A stretch of 64,000 nucleotides of DNA from Pinus tabuliformis (taxonomy: Eukaryota; Streptophyta; Pinopsida; Pinales; Pinaceae), in NCBI GenBank assembly GCA_031772625.1, contig CM062817.1:889438184-889502183 (forward strand). The letters run 5' to 3'. The position numbers and the translations under genes were made by a program. Each line of letters opens with the position of its first letter. Position 1 is the stretch's first letter. The notes beneath the pieces were generated by a model. That model ran no database searches, was not told where the DNA came from, and saw nothing but the letters and a program-made list of their open reading frames with translations. Shown here piece by piece: positions 34,291 through 46,654 of the stretch.

Positions 34291-37200
34291 TCAATAGTTG
34301 ATTGTGCCATGGAAATATCTCAAGAGATTCTTAACAGCAATCCAATGTATGTGATGATGCTCGACCATAAATTGACTTAACGTATTCACAACAAAGCATA
34401 TGTCAAGACGGGAGTTTACCAAGAACATCAAGGCCCCCACAAGTTGTCTATATTTGGAAGGGTTTGCCAAATCGGGCCCAACAGCACTTCCACATAGCTT
34501 CTTGAAGTTGAGTTCCATCGGAGTAGATACATACTTGCAATCCACCATCTCACATCTCTCGAGCAGCTTCACAATGTATTTTCCTTGAGAAAGGAAAATC
34601 TCACCTGCCTTTTACCAGACCTCCATGCCTAGGAAGTAGTGCATCAGACCTAGGTCCTTCATCTCGAACTCGGAATGCCAACTCCTTGCATTGATAAATG
34701 AGAGGATCTGCACCAGTCAAAAAGAGATCATCCACATAAAGGACCAAAATGAGAGGCATGTCCTTTTCAACCTTGAAGTATAGGTTAGGATCAGCATCGC
34801 TCCTCGTAAATCCCAGCTTCATAAGATAGCAATCAATCCTCTCATACCAAGCCGTAGGGGCTTGCTTCAACCCATAGAGGGCTTTCTTCAACCTGCATAC
34901 GTGTGTCCTTCAATCTTGTACATCGAAACCTTAAGGTTGTTCCAAATAGACTTCCTCCTTAAGTAAGCCATGCAAGGAAGCAGTCTTGACGTCCATTTGA
35001 TGTAGGTTCCATCCTTGAGAAGAAACGAGAGCAATAATCGATCCGATAGTAGTATATCGAGCAACTGGTGCAAATATCTAGGCATAGTCCACTCCTTCCT
35101 TTTGAGAGAAGCCTCGATCAACGAACCTGACCTTATAGTTTTCAGCACTCCCATCAGCTCCATGTTTTATTTTGTATAGCCATTTTGAGGTGACCACGGA
35201 CTTGTCCTTTGGTCTAGGCATCACATCCCAGACATCATTTTTCATGATAGATTCATGTTCCTCATTCATCGCATCATTCCAGACTTGGCGTTTTAAGACT
35301 TCTTCGAACATACATGGCTCAGATTGAACAATAGTACTAAGTACCCTTGATACCTGTTCAGCTTCTTGCTTTTACGAAATGTCCTTCTTGGAGCAATACA
35401 TCTCTCAGCATCTTTGAGAGTATCTTTGAGCCACAAATGTCTTTTCCTTGAGGTAGAGGGATCACTAGGTGGTGGATCAATGGGATCCATGGAGCCTTCA
35501 ACATCAGGCATAGGTTCATATGTAGGAGGTTTATCCTGTTTTTCCGCAGCATCATCATTATTATCCTTTGTTGGAATGGGGAGATCTCGGGACTTCCCAA
35601 GGGCAATATCTTCATTGAAGGTGACATAATGGCCAATTTCCACATCTCTTTGTCCAGGCACATAGATTCTATATGCCTTTGAATTTTCATTATATCCCAC
35701 AAATATACCTTTTCTTCCCAAATGTTTTTAACTTGTTTCTTTTCTCTTTAGGCACATGAAAATACACGGGACAACCAAATATTCTAAAATGAGAAACATC
35801 AGATTTCTTACCAGTGAAAACTTCTTCGGGTGTCTTGAAATCTAGTGCTTGATGCGGGCTCCTATTTACGGCAGTGTGTAGCTTCTCCCCATAAGAACTT
35901 CGATGGACCTTGATCATGAAGCATAGCACGGGTAGCTTCCATGATTGTTTGATTCTTCCTTTCAACAACACCATTTTGCTCAGGAGTGTATGGAATGATT
36001 GTCTCCCTCTTAATGTCGGCCTCTCTGCAAAAGTCATTGAATTCATTTGATTCATATTCAGTTCCATTATCAGTCCTCAATATCTTGATCTTCTTCCCTG
36101 TTTGATTTTCCACCAAGGCTTTGAAAGAATGGAACCATTTGAACACTTTGTCCTTCTTCTTCAAGAAGTAGATCCATGTTTTGCGAGAGAAGTCATCTAC
36201 AAAAATTGCATAGTATAAGTATCCTCCCAATGATGTTACGAGCAACATACCAGATAGGTCAGAATGGACCAATTGAAGAATATCGAAAGTTTGACTTTCA
36301 CTTGAAGGGAATGGTCCCCTTGTAAGTTTCCCAGTTGCACAACCCTAATAAACTCCTTCATGGTTCATGTTGAACTCAGGCATACCTGTGACCATCTTCC
36401 TTACCCCAGGTAAGGCTTTGTAATGAAGGTGAGCAAATCTTCAGTGCCATAATTCAGATTGAAGAGAAGTATCGCAAGTCAAGGCTCCTAAAGGACTTCC
36501 TCCAACTTGATAGAGACCTTGAACCCTAAATCCAAGTGTAAAGCATCTTTAGGGTTTCTTTCCCAAATACGTACCTTCCCATTAATGAATGCTACCTTGA
36601 AGCCCTTATCTTCCATCACAGAAATAGACACTAGGTTCTTCTTCAAATCAGGCACATACAACACTTCTTGTAGATGAATGGTTTGACCTTGATTCAAGTG
36701 AAGAGTGACAGTACCTATTCCTTTCACGGGATAGGTGGCATTATCTCCAAGTATGATTTCCAAATTAGTCTTCTTTTCAACCAAATTTGAGAGGGCCTCC
36801 TTGTACCCAGTGAAGTGCCTTGAGGCTCCACTATCAATCAACCAATGATCCAAAGTATCCGGAGGAGAGGCAGTAGATAAAGCGGAAATAAGATAAAATT
36901 CTTTTTGTTTTCCTACAACATTACTTTCCTCATACCTGGAATTTCTCGTCCTTTTGGGAGGTCGACCATTTCCATCTCGAGCAGCGGGAGCATTCCTCTT
37001 TCCTTTATTGTTGAACCTGTTGTTCCTTTGATTGCCATTGCCTTTGTAGTTGTTGTGGTTGTTGTCATCATCCCTTGGAGTATCCTTCTTGTGAGGACAC
37101 TCTCTAGCATAATGGCCAAACATGTTGCAATTGTAGCACCTTCCTTTTCTTCCTTCTTTGAATCCTTGCTTGAATCCTTGACCCTGTTTTCTTGGACCAA

Positions 37201-37838
37201 CATTATTCTTCCTCTTAGCATGAGCGGAGAAAGTAGTGGAATCATTTCCATTTGAGGGCTTGTCTCTCTCCATCATCCTTGTCTCTTCTTGAGTGCATCC
37301 AGCCAGTTAATTCATCGAAACTAGAAATCCTGTCATTGTCAAGAATGGTTGTATTAAACACATCCCATGATCTTGGAAGACCTCCAAGTGCAATGAGAGT
37401 GAGCTCCTTATCAACAATAACTTCTCCAATAGATAGAAGGTCATTCTTGATTTGAGTGATCCTCATGAAGTAGGATTGGATAAACTCCCCTTTATCCATC
37501 TTGATGTCCTTCAACTTGTTCTTGAGAAAGAGGATTTGATTTGCATTGTTCACTATGAACATCCCAACCAGCATATCATACATCTCCTTAGATGTTCCTA
37601 AATCAAAAATATAAGCAACCAAATGTTTTTGAATGGAGTCTATAATAATTCTATTAGCTTTGACCTCTCCTTTCTTGTATTTTGTCTTTGCAACAACAAG
37701 TGCATTTGAAAAAGGCTCCACCACTCTTCCCTTCACATAGTATATGGCAACATATTCTTCCAAAGTCATCTTCCATGCATGATAGTCAGATTTGTCCTTG
37801 TGCTTATCCTCATATTTGAAATAAGATGTAGAATCCAT
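34291..37838 (-). pseudogene. Minus-strand copia gag-pol, broken
   Basis: Gag starts at ATG near 37838 (MDSTSYFKYEDKH). It shifts frame near 37260, before the knuckle CYNCNMFGHYAREC and the protease DSGASRHF (about 36830). The frame stops at 36488. Integrase lies at 36272-35862 with D in HSDLSGM, D in RTDNGTEY and E in EQNGVVERKN, all intact. A frameshift near 35870 and another near 35700 follow (DVSHFRIFGCPVYFH, GIFVGYNENSKAYR). Reverse transcriptase spans about 35311-34600 with WLYKIKHGADG, ALYGLKQAP and an intact YVDD (about 34730). The tail 34572-34291 ends in LLRYFHGTINY. Catalytic residues are largely preserved despite at least four frameshifts. Confidence 0.9.
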
Positions 37839-37922
37839 TAAAGCTAGATCAATAGTCTTGACCAATAGATCTCTCTCAGTGATTGTTTTTCTCTCTCTTG
37901 TTTGGGTTTTGTCTTCACCTGT

Positions 37923-37934
37923 GTTCTGATTCCA
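37923..37934 (-). promoter_or_regulatory. Primer-binding site variant
   Basis: Minus strand TGGAATCAGAAC follows the LTR end directly. It differs at a few positions from TGGTATCAGAGC. Confidence 0.65.
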
Positions 37935-38982
37935 TGTTAAATCTAGATAACACTGGTATGTTCTATGCTTAGCACAATTACTTCAATGTTCCTTTAGCAG
38001 CCCAATGGAAATTTCAATTTAGTTTTCCAATAGCAATCACATTAACCATTAATCACATTGATAGTAAGAGTAGATAGAACATGAAACAAAATGTAGAAGA
38101 CAAGCCAAGACAAGAGAATGCCAGATTTGGCGGATGCCAAGGAAAAACCCCAATGTGGGGAAACCCTTTGATCAAATCTTCTTATTATTATATCAAATGT
38201 TCAGCACACAGAGAGAGTACAAAAAGTCAAAATTGACTTGCCAATAGAAGATCAAAACAACCCTATCAAAGTTCTGCAATACTGTCCCAATCAATAGCAG
38301 TCAAATCAACCCTAACCAAAAATTCAAAGATGGTCAACGCAACAGTAAAACTTCTCCTTTGAAGCTCGGTCAAAGGTAGTCAAATTCGACATCCAGCAGC
38401 AGTCAAAGTCAGCCCAAAACAGTCATAAAACCTGCGGTCAACGTAGGTCAAAGTCCTCCTTTTGCCTCGATTCTTGTGCCCTGAAATGTGGCCTACTGAG
38501 ACAGAAATCCACCCTGATAATCGAAGTCAAAGGATGCCCAGAAATTCAAAGTCCATGCTGGTCAAACTGCATAATTTTCCAAGATTTTCAGCCCTGCAAC
38601 TTTGTCCTATAATTTGACCTCCTTGTGCCATATGTGGGAGAGAGAGAGAATGCCCAATGTTGTACAAACCAACAAGAGAAGGAGAGAGAATGCGTGAGTG
38701 ACGATGATGCCAAATTAGGTGAGAGGTCACTTGTATTTATACAAGTCGTTGAGGGTGAAGAGTTATGTCCATTGGGCTTCATGAGCCTACATGATGATGT
38801 GGCCGACCTGAACAATTTGCACTTGTGTGGGCATAAATTCAAAATCACACTTCTTCTTGTCCAAATGATATGATCGTTATATCAATTTTGGTCCTCTCGA
38901 AAAGAGGAATTTAATGTAATCATCATCTCCATCAAATGAGTTGTCCCAAGGTGGAATTTGGCCCTAGATGTCAATTTTAACA
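37935..38982 (-). repeat. 5' LTR of the minus-strand copia
   Basis: Plus reading starts TGTTAAATCTAGATAAC and ends GTCAATTTTAACA. These TGTTAA/TTAACA ends are inverted, and the LTR abuts a PBS. No second copy is present in the window. Confidence 0.75.
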
Positions 38983-40255
38983 GGGTGACACTACTATGCA
39001 CTGGGACTTTCACTGGTTGTCCTCTCAATAGATACAAGGTATTTTCCCTACTCCCTATAACTCACCCCATGCTAGGATCAGCTCATTTCGGCCTAACAAC
39101 CACCTCACCTTCTGTGAAACTGACCTCAAGTCCTATATTCTCCATTGCAGAAACTGGGAGTAGATTCTTCTCCAACCTAGGTACATACATCACCTCCTTC
39201 ACCTCCATAAGACTTCCCGAGTATAGTTGGAACTATACGCTGCCAATGCCCTCTACTGCATACTTGGTATCGTCACCAAGCTCCACATGTAGATCACTGT
39301 GCTCCTTGGCCTTACTGGTGAAGATATCACAAGATCCTGTCATGTGAAAAATGCTCCACCATCCACAAACCACATCCCTCTTGTAATGGTGCTAGAAAGA
39401 TAGGATACTAGAGCAAATTCCTTCTCGAAGTTTTCAACCAACTCATCCATCTATGCAAGATGTAGTTGTTGTCGTTTTCCCCTTGCCTTTCTTCTTTGGA
39501 CACTATTCGGCATAATAATTGAACTTATGACATGCAAAGCACTTGAATTTGCTCATGTCTTTCTTCCATTGTGAGGATGCTCCTCCAATATGGTTTTGTT
39601 TTTCTTTACCCTTTGTCGTTCTTTGCTTGCCCAGCAAGAGAAAGGTTCTCCTCATCTCCACCTTTGCATTTTCCACCAAATATGGATTCCTCCCAAATCT
39701 CCTTCTAGGTGAAATTTTCCAACAATCTAGCCCAATCAGGACGTTTATCTCTGGCTAGGATACATATCACAAACTTAGCCCACTACTTGGTACACCCTTT
39801 CAGTGCTACTTTGACAAGATCCATCTCATCCACCTCTTCCCCAAAGGCTAAATGTTCATCACGAACCTGCTGAATCCTTGTGTAGTATGAGGCCATAGTC
39901 TTAGATCTGTTCATCTTGATGCTATTCAACTTCTCCCTTAGCACCGTCATTTTGTTCTAGTTGTCACTCTAGTACAACTTTGTCAAGGTCATCCACATTT
40001 GATAAGCTTAATCTTTCTTCGTTATGTGAGGGTTATCTAATCTTTCACACCATCCAAAATAATTCCCATCACTCTTATATATTTTATCTTATGTCCAGTT
40101 GTTTGGTTAGCGTCTTGAGGAACTCAAATCTCTTGGCTTGCAATTTCCCACAAACCATTTGTGATTAAAACAAGGGTGATTCACTCCTTCCATGGACTGA
40201 AGTTTATAGCCCCCTCCAACCTACCTTCATATCTCAAACTTGATGATGCCATATT
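38983..40255 (-). pseudogene. Older minus-strand copia gag-protease fragment
   Basis: Minus reading from about 40255 gives MASSSLRYEGRLEGAINFSP, a copia gag start, followed by a heavily stopped gag. A knuckle remnant KCFACHKFNYYAE (about 39550) ends in a stop. Protease-region sequence ELGDDTKYAVEGIGS and EVMYVPRLEKNLLPVS lies at about 39300-39130. The fragment is interrupted at 38983 by the LTR of the younger copia. No own LTR was confirmed. Confidence 0.75.
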
Positions 40256-40984
40256 ACTAGATCAACTTTAGCTACAAAATAAAAAATTTGCTACCACGAA
40301 AAATTCATTAAAAACCTACTTTACTTGACTTCAACAATTTATTAAAAACCTAGAAAATATTTATCTCAAATATTGTTGAAATTGCTAATAAAATATACAC
40401 AATGGTATATTAACTTAGAAAATCAAATACATTAGAGATAAAATGGAGAGAACAATCACATTCCAATATCAAATTTGTACCCAACACAATCTTCCTTCAT
40501 ATTATTGAACTCAAGAAAATTTTGGGTTAGATCCATAGATAATACATAAAAAAAATACAACTATTGGGCACTTGGAACTCAACCACATTGGGAAAATCAA
40601 CCTCAAGGTAATCAGCCTCTGGAAATCAACACTCCTGAAGAAACTCGGCCCGAGGGAATTAGACCTGGCTCACCAAAAAATAAACCCCCTTCCATCTCAC
40701 CTCGTATAGCCCCTATGCACTAGAGAAATCAATCTCTCTAATTCAACCCTCTTCTTCAGCAACTCGGCCTTCTTTCCTAAAATCGACCTCCGTGAATTTC
40801 TCCCAAAATTCCCTGCTACACTTCTCCTCACTTCTCTTCAATCTAGTCGAGCCTTTCACTTTAGAGAAAATCGTTTCCTTTACAATTATGTCTTCGCCTC
40901 TCCCTTAGGGTTATTTTATAATTTCATTAAGCCAATATACCTAACCCTAATGACTAGGATTAAATCCTAAACCTCACTTGAGAT
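40256..40984. other. Unassigned AT-rich DNA, possibly LTR of the older copia
   Basis: No supported gene. Its place upstream of a minus-strand gag start suggests leader and LTR sequence. I could not define LTR ends or a PBS. Confidence 0.35.
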
Positions 40985-41789
40985 CAGTGTTTTAAAAAAC
41001 GGTCGAGTCGACTCCGATCCGACCAAGCCAGACCCCTGGCCAATCCAGCTCGGCAGATAAAACGACCCAGTGGCCGGTTTGTTACCAAACCAACCGAGCC
41101 AACTAAACTGAGCCAACCAAGCCAAACCCCTGGCTGATTTGTTAAGGTGTTCCGGTTGGTCGATGGGGAAAGATTGGCTATGGGCTTCATTTATGAAGCT
41201 ATGGATCAAGCAAAGGAGCAAATAAAGGCAGCATACAAGGAGAGAGTGACTAAGTATGGGCCCATTTGGGAAATCATTGATCAAAGATGGAACAATCAAC
41301 TCCATCACCCTATACATGGCACATGCAGTTGGGTTTTTTTTAAACCCAAGGTATCATTATAAAGCTCTGGAGGCAGAAGCTTCACTGGGGAGGTTAGCAG
41401 TAGCCAGTAGTATTGATGCCTACTACCTAGTGATGTTTTACAATTTACTTTTGTTGTAGAGGCCATTTAGAGCCTCCTTGGTTATGTGTTTTTGTTTTGA
41501 TCACTATATCATGTATGTATTGGACAGTGCATTGGGTGCCATTTTGATATAATGGATATATTCATGAGCCTACTCTAATCATATGTTGTCTTCTCTCTAT
41601 ATTCTAATGCATTGTGTTTAATGAAAATCATTAAAATGATGTTTTTTCATAAAAAAATAAATATTGAATATATTGTTTACTACAACCGAGTCATTGAAAT
41701 CAAACCGGTCGAGTCAATACTGAGTCAAAGTCGGAGTCGGATTCGACCCTCGATTGGTTCCGAACCCGAGTCAGAGTTTTAAAACATTG
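40985..41789. mobile_element. hAT deletion derivative with 8-bp TSD
   Basis: The 805-bp element lies between CTTGAGAT (40977-40984) and CTTGAGAA (41790-41797), 7 of 8 bases equal. The ends are CAGTGTTTTAAAA and, inverted from the right, CAATGTTTTAAAA. Both ends hold repeats of GAGTCGACTC/GACTCCGA type. It contains a remnant of a transposase frame (see 41147-41440). Confidence 0.87.
41147..41440 (+). pseudogene. hAT transposase internal fragment
   Basis: The plus strand encodes LVDGERLAMGFIYEAMDQAK and IIDQRWNNQLHHPIH, then, after a frameshift near 41330, GFFLNPRYHYK. In plant DUF659/hAT transposases this block lies between the DDE core and the C-terminal dimerisation region. The rest of the protein is missing, so the element is an internal deletion product. 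Confidence 0.75.
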
Positions 41790-41797
41790 CTTGAGAA

Positions 41798-42029
41798 CAA
41801 TGGTTGAGATTATATTTAGGACACTTAAATAATTTTGTTATTTATCCTTAGAACTTTGGCCTAATAGTCCACAATAATTAATTAAATTAATTATTGTAAT
41901 TTTCTTAAGTTAACCTTCAAAAAGAAATCATAAAATCACTTATTGCACCAAGCAAGCACCTAAACATGCAATCAAATATCTTCTACATGCTAAGACACCA
42001 AACCAATGTAGAAGACCTTTCGAGGATAC
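41798..42029. other. Unassigned AT-rich spacer
   Basis: AT-rich with TTAATTAA-type runs. No gene seen. Confidence 0.4.
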
Positions 42030-42890
42030 AAAATCAACATTTCAAGTATACCAACTTTATGATCCCACCACTCACAAGGTGGTAAAATATAGAGGTTGCT
42101 TTTGTTGAGGTTCCTACTCACCGTCCATCAAAATCTTTGGCATTACTTCTTTCAAAATATTCTTCAGATGGGTCTTGACATGCTTCCATGGATCAAACCC
42201 TTTTTTATCACATCGCAAGACCTACCCTTTTTAGTGTGTAGTTGGTGCTCTTCTCACTTCTACAAGTATTCTTGTAAGAACTATAGCATTTTGTCAAACT
42301 CCAATGCCAATTAAGGACTCTATTGAATACCCATCCAACCTTCCTATTGCAAATGGCTCTTCACTTCTTCAAGATACTCGCATTAGTTTTTCATCCTATT
42401 CTCATGTTGCAAATGGCAATGCTCTTATCAATGGCTCATTTATTTCTCATATTGCAAAAGTTGTTTCTCTTGTAAATCCCACCCAATTATTTAACTATGA
42501 TGATGATGACTTCTCATATGCACTAATTACTCTTCCTTTAGGTAGGACAACGCAAATGCCTAAGTGGGTTATCTCCACCCTTGTTGATGCAATTGAGTTT
42601 CTTTCTAGTCTTCTAAGCATTGTCTATAGGGATTTTGAGATCTCCATCTCGAGCCTTTGTTACTCATTTCCCTAATTTACCTACAAAGTTCAATGACCTT
42701 CCCCCAAAATCAATCTTGTCAACGACTTTTGTTGTTGATGATCCTAATGGATTATTTAGTGAGCAATATGGAAATCGGGGAGGTTGTTGCGCTTTCTCAA
42801 CATTGAGGGGAAGTAAATATTGTGGTGTAATGCTTTCAATCTATGTCCCATGTTCAGCTTCAGAGGGGGTGTCATTGAAATTGTGGGTCT
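42030..42890 (+). pseudogene. Copia integrase-RT linker remnant
   Basis: YQLYDPTTHKVVKYR (about 42050) matches the copia integrase end where host sequences read LYDP-x-T-x-K-V. LGRTTQMPKWVISTLVDA (42540-42595) matches the linker before reverse transcriptase. No reverse transcriptase follows; instead a purine tract GAGGGGG at 42863-42869 precedes TGTCATTGAAATTG, a possible LTR start. This suggests a large internal deletion. Confidence 0.45.
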
Positions 42891-43070
42891 AATCTACACA
42901 AATGGCTATAACAAACTCATATGTATCATTAATGTATTTTTCATCATGACTAAGGTTATCCTTTGATCAATTATTATCTGTCATCATAATACTAGGGAGT
43001 GGCTAAGGCCAACCTAGTCACACTTACACATTTAGGGTCATTAACCTCTATTGAGAGTAACACCCTACTT

Positions 43071-43671
43071 CGTGGAATTGGTGGGCCGAGATCGACTTCA
43101 GGAGGGAAAAGGGCACAGACTTGGCTCATTATGCACTAGACAGCTTTGGTGTTTTGCTCAGCAAAGAGAAGATTGTTCAATTCAACGCCTAGGGTTCCAG
43201 ATCAGTGCATTAGGGCAGAAAGACAGGTCGAACAGCTTCATATCACTTCCAGCCAACGCATACTTCAGCCAAAGGCTACATTCAACTACGCAAAGGGGTC
43301 GTACATACCTGTAAGAGTTCATATAGTGGGCACGCAAGGAGGTCAAGTTGTCGAAAAGTGCACAGACCACTTGCGCTGAGCATTAGCTGAGTAAAGGGAA
43401 ATTTCCCCTCAAATTTGTAATCATTTTTTTGAAGACTTTGTTGAGCATAATAAGAACACCAATTTTGCAGGTTTTCCTCAATTGGGGTTTCCTAGGTAAA
43501 AAAATGTGTGTTCAGTTTTATGGTGTGTTTCTCTTCATTTGTTCCTTATTTTTCGTTGCATGCTAGATAGTAAACTCAAAATATTTGTGGAATGAAGTTA
43601 AAGTTCATTTTTCAGCGCTTTGCTTAGCATAATTCATAGATTAGATTGTTGAGTGTCAAAGAAAACTAACA
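43071..43671 (+). repeat. 5' LTR, lacking about 225 bp at its start
   Basis: Aligns to 57935-58544 (shared GGAATTGGTGGGC, CATTATGCACTAGACAGC) and ends AAAACTAACA before the PBS. The first part of the LTR, seen in the 3' copy, is absent here, so the left end was deleted or replaced. Confidence 0.85.
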
Positions 43672-43683
43672 TGGTATCATAGC
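43672..43683 (+). promoter_or_regulatory. Primer-binding site
   Basis: TGGTATCATAGC directly follows the LTR end; one change from TGGTATCAGAGC. Confidence 0.85.
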
Positions 43684-43871
43684 CACATCTCGAAGTGACA
43701 ACGAGCCTTGTTTTGAGCTCAGGACCAGGTTTAAGACGCATAGGAGGGGTGCAATACAGTTGAAGGTTGCACTAGGGTTTCTAGCAGTGTGACCTAGGGT
43801 TTTGACCCACAAAGTGCAGCTTTTCTAGTCAGATCAGCGCACTAGGGTTTCTGAAGAATTCGACTAGCTAA

Positions 43872-45059
43872 ATGTCTTACCAGGGTTTGAGACCAAAGCA
43901 CAGTTTGGATGAAGCAGCAAATTTCTGCTCATGTAAGGAGAGGATTATTGTGGTGCTTGAGGAGCAGGGTGTGAAGGAGTTTGTGGAGAACCCACCAGCC
44001 ACACCAATTGACCCTCAGCAGTTGGCTCAGCATAACAAGAATGATGCTAGAGCAAGGAGGATTATTCTTGAAGGAGTCAAAAACCATATTGTGCCACATC
44101 TTTCCAGCAAGAAGACTGCCAAAGAAATGCGGACAGTCATATTGAACTTATACCAAGGCTCAAGTGAAGCTAGAAAACTTGTGCTTAAGGAAAAACTCAG
44201 AAATATCTGAATGGGCAAGTATGAGCCCATAATCTCTTATCTCACCAGGTTCACCCAAGTGAAGGACAAATTGGTCGGTGTGGGGGAGAAAATACCTTAA
44301 GCAAACATGGTAAGTCTTACACTATTAGGGCTTTACAAATCGTGGGATCTTACAAGACACAGTGATTAGCACAGAAAAGCTTCCACACTGTGAGCGGTTG
44401 TGGGGTGACTGTGTTTAGGAGGAGATTTGGAGGTAGGCTAGATTTGGAGCTTGTGTTCGGCATGAGGATGAGAGCATTGTCCTATAGATAACAAAGGGGT
44501 CAAGGCCAAGAGCAAGAAGAGCACAGGAGGGGCCAAGTCTAACTCCAACGACAAGAAAGAAAAGAAGGATTTCAGCAAGATAAAATGCTTCCAGTGCCAT
44601 CAATTCAAACACCACGCCACCAAGTGTCCTCAGAGGAAGAAGGCGTCCAAGAAGGACCAACTAGCAACTTCAGTAGAGGTGAACGAGTTCACTTCCAAGT
44701 TTGAGAAGGAGTTCTCGCTCATTGCTTACATGGCAAGCTTAGTAGCCAACAACATATGGTACATTGATAGGGGAGCATTCAACCATATGATTGGGACCAA
44801 GGAATATTTCAACCAGTTGGCGGAGAAGTACATGCAATATCACATTGAGCTAGGAGATGATGGCAGGTACTTCATCAAGGGCGTGGGTATTGTCAGATTT
44901 GAGAGGGACTCTGGTAACCCTCTTCATCTCAAATTTGTCTTCTATGTTCCAAGTCTTAAGAATAACCTTGTTTCAGTTTCATCCCTAAAGGACCAGGGTT
45001 ATGAGGTTATATTCAGCAAAGGAAAGGCTTTCCTCAAACCCTTAAATTCTGGAGCAATG
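43872..45059 (+). pseudogene. Split copia: gag, CCHC knuckle, protease
   Basis: Gag starts at ATG 43872 (MSYQGLRPKHSLDEAANF). Stops and shifts lie between 44210 and 44470. The knuckle CFQCHQFKHHATKC lies near 44590. The protease active site reads YIDRGAFNHM (about 44765), with Arg where Ser or Thr of D-S/T-G is needed, so it would be inactive. The frame ends where the LTR at 45060 begins. Confidence 0.85.
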
Positions 45060-46179
45060 TGTTAGTTTTTGTAGCATCGGATGTGTTCTAGCCATGAAAT
45101 TTGGTGGAGAGGCTAGAATGCATGTATTCTCCAAAACCTAGAAATCATTTATGGAAATTCCACCTAGAGGAGACTTAATTAAAATAATTAATCAGTTTTT
45201 AATGTTTCCTAAGTCTAAACTTAGGAAATATGATTAATTAAAGGGTATTAATTAAGTCATGGTGAGAATCTTCTAGAAAAAGACTTGGATCAAGTTCTAG
45301 TTAATCTTAGCCATCGATTAAGTTTTAATCATGGTCGTTGATGTCTCAATGAGAGATTATAAGGAGAAACTCGATGGGGGTTGGAGGAGACACACCAGCA
45401 GTTCGATTTCACTGGCAGATCAATTTCCTAAGTAGCAACGCTGAGTTGTCGAGAGAGAGAGCTAGTGAGCTAGAAGCAATGAGAGAGGGGTAGGGATAGC
45501 TAGGCCGAAGGGAGATTTTCCAGTTCTGGTGAGTGCACCGCAGAGAGGCAGTAAGTGCCACAAAGAGGCAACACAGTGCTTCAGAGGGGATTATGTATTT
45601 TGCTGGGGAGAAGCAATGATTTAGTGCTAGGAGTCGAAGAGAGAGTTCGAAGGCCAGGAGGATCCATCTTCCATACAACAGCTGATCAGATAGCGAGAGG
45701 GAAGCAGTTCTGAGTTGTGGGACGCAGTACTGCATATGTTGATACAGTGACTGCGCAGAGGTAGTAAAGAGCAACTCAATTCGAGCTAAGGTTAGTGTCG
45801 GATCGCCTGTGGGAGTGAGAGTTTTCTCACTAGAATTATTGTCAGTCATTTCTATGTATGGATTGCTAGATTTGAGCATCCATAGTCTTGTACTCAGATT
45901 TACTACTACATAATATTAAAACCCTCAGTTGCTGCACCAGTTTTCCCGAGTTGGGTTTTTCTGGGGACTTACTCCAAAAATAACTGTGTATTTGTGTGTG
46001 TGTGCATCTATTCTTCCAGCATTTTTATTTCTTCTGCAGTATTTATTTTGTGAAGGTTGCAGTGTATTTAATTCGATATTTGTCATAGCACACAACAAGT
46101 AAATTGTTTAATCGAATTAACAATTAGAAGAATTAATATCATTTGTTTCAATAGGATTCAGGTTTGTCAAATTTTCACA
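45060..46179 (+). repeat. 5' LTR of the gag-only element
   Basis: Starts TGTTAGTTTTTGTAGCATC and ends AATTTTCACA. It pairs with 48103-49223 along its whole length with scattered substitutions. Confidence 0.93.
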
Positions 46180-46191
46180 TGGTATCAAAGC
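46180..46191 (+). promoter_or_regulatory. Primer-binding site of the gag-only element
   Basis: TGGTATCAAAGC directly follows the LTR. Confidence 0.88.
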
Positions 46192-46654
46192 ACAGATCAT
46201 AAGCCGAAGAGCTCAGTAGCAGAAGGGAAGAGGAATTTAGAAGCTCTGCGTAGGCAGTAGTTCGAAACCCTCAGAGGTAGCGTGGTTCCTTGGCCAAAAG
46301 GGTCAATCTTTTGAGGAAAAGTTTGTTTCTCTGAGAGAGTCGACTAGAAAATAAAATTTCTAGATCAAAGATTACCAGAGGCAGAGGGAGAAGCAATATT
46401 TTCCTTGTAGAGCAGATCTTCAGCTGGGATGCAATTAGTTTGCAGCAGTTTGCCAGTGCAGAATCGCATCAAGAGAAAGGAAGAGCACACAGTGAAGGAA
46501 TTCTTTCCGCATGGAACTTCTAATCCAAAAGTTCGATTTTTCACTGCAAAGCAGTAGTAGTTGTGAGCAGATTTGCCCACTCCAGCAGGGAGTGCATAGA
46601 GCTAGTCAGCAACTACACAGAAGAGAAGAGGAGTAGTTCGACTTTTTTGCAGAA

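Larger units (their letters stand above)
34291..38982 (-). mobile_element. Minus-strand copia retrotransposon, 3' end missing
   Basis: A 5' LTR (38982-37935), a PBS variant, gag, protease, integrase and reverse transcriptase are present in order on the minus strand. The RNase H end and 3' LTR are missing. It inserted into an older minus-strand copia whose protease region resumes at 38983. GGGTG at 38983-38987 would be one copy of its target duplication; the partner was lost with the 3' end. Confidence 0.85.

Noticed and set aside
45409-45879. Minus frame of 156 codons, with a twin at 48507-48941
   Set aside because: Both lie inside the paired LTRs of the gag-only element and mirror each other; LTR sequence explains them.
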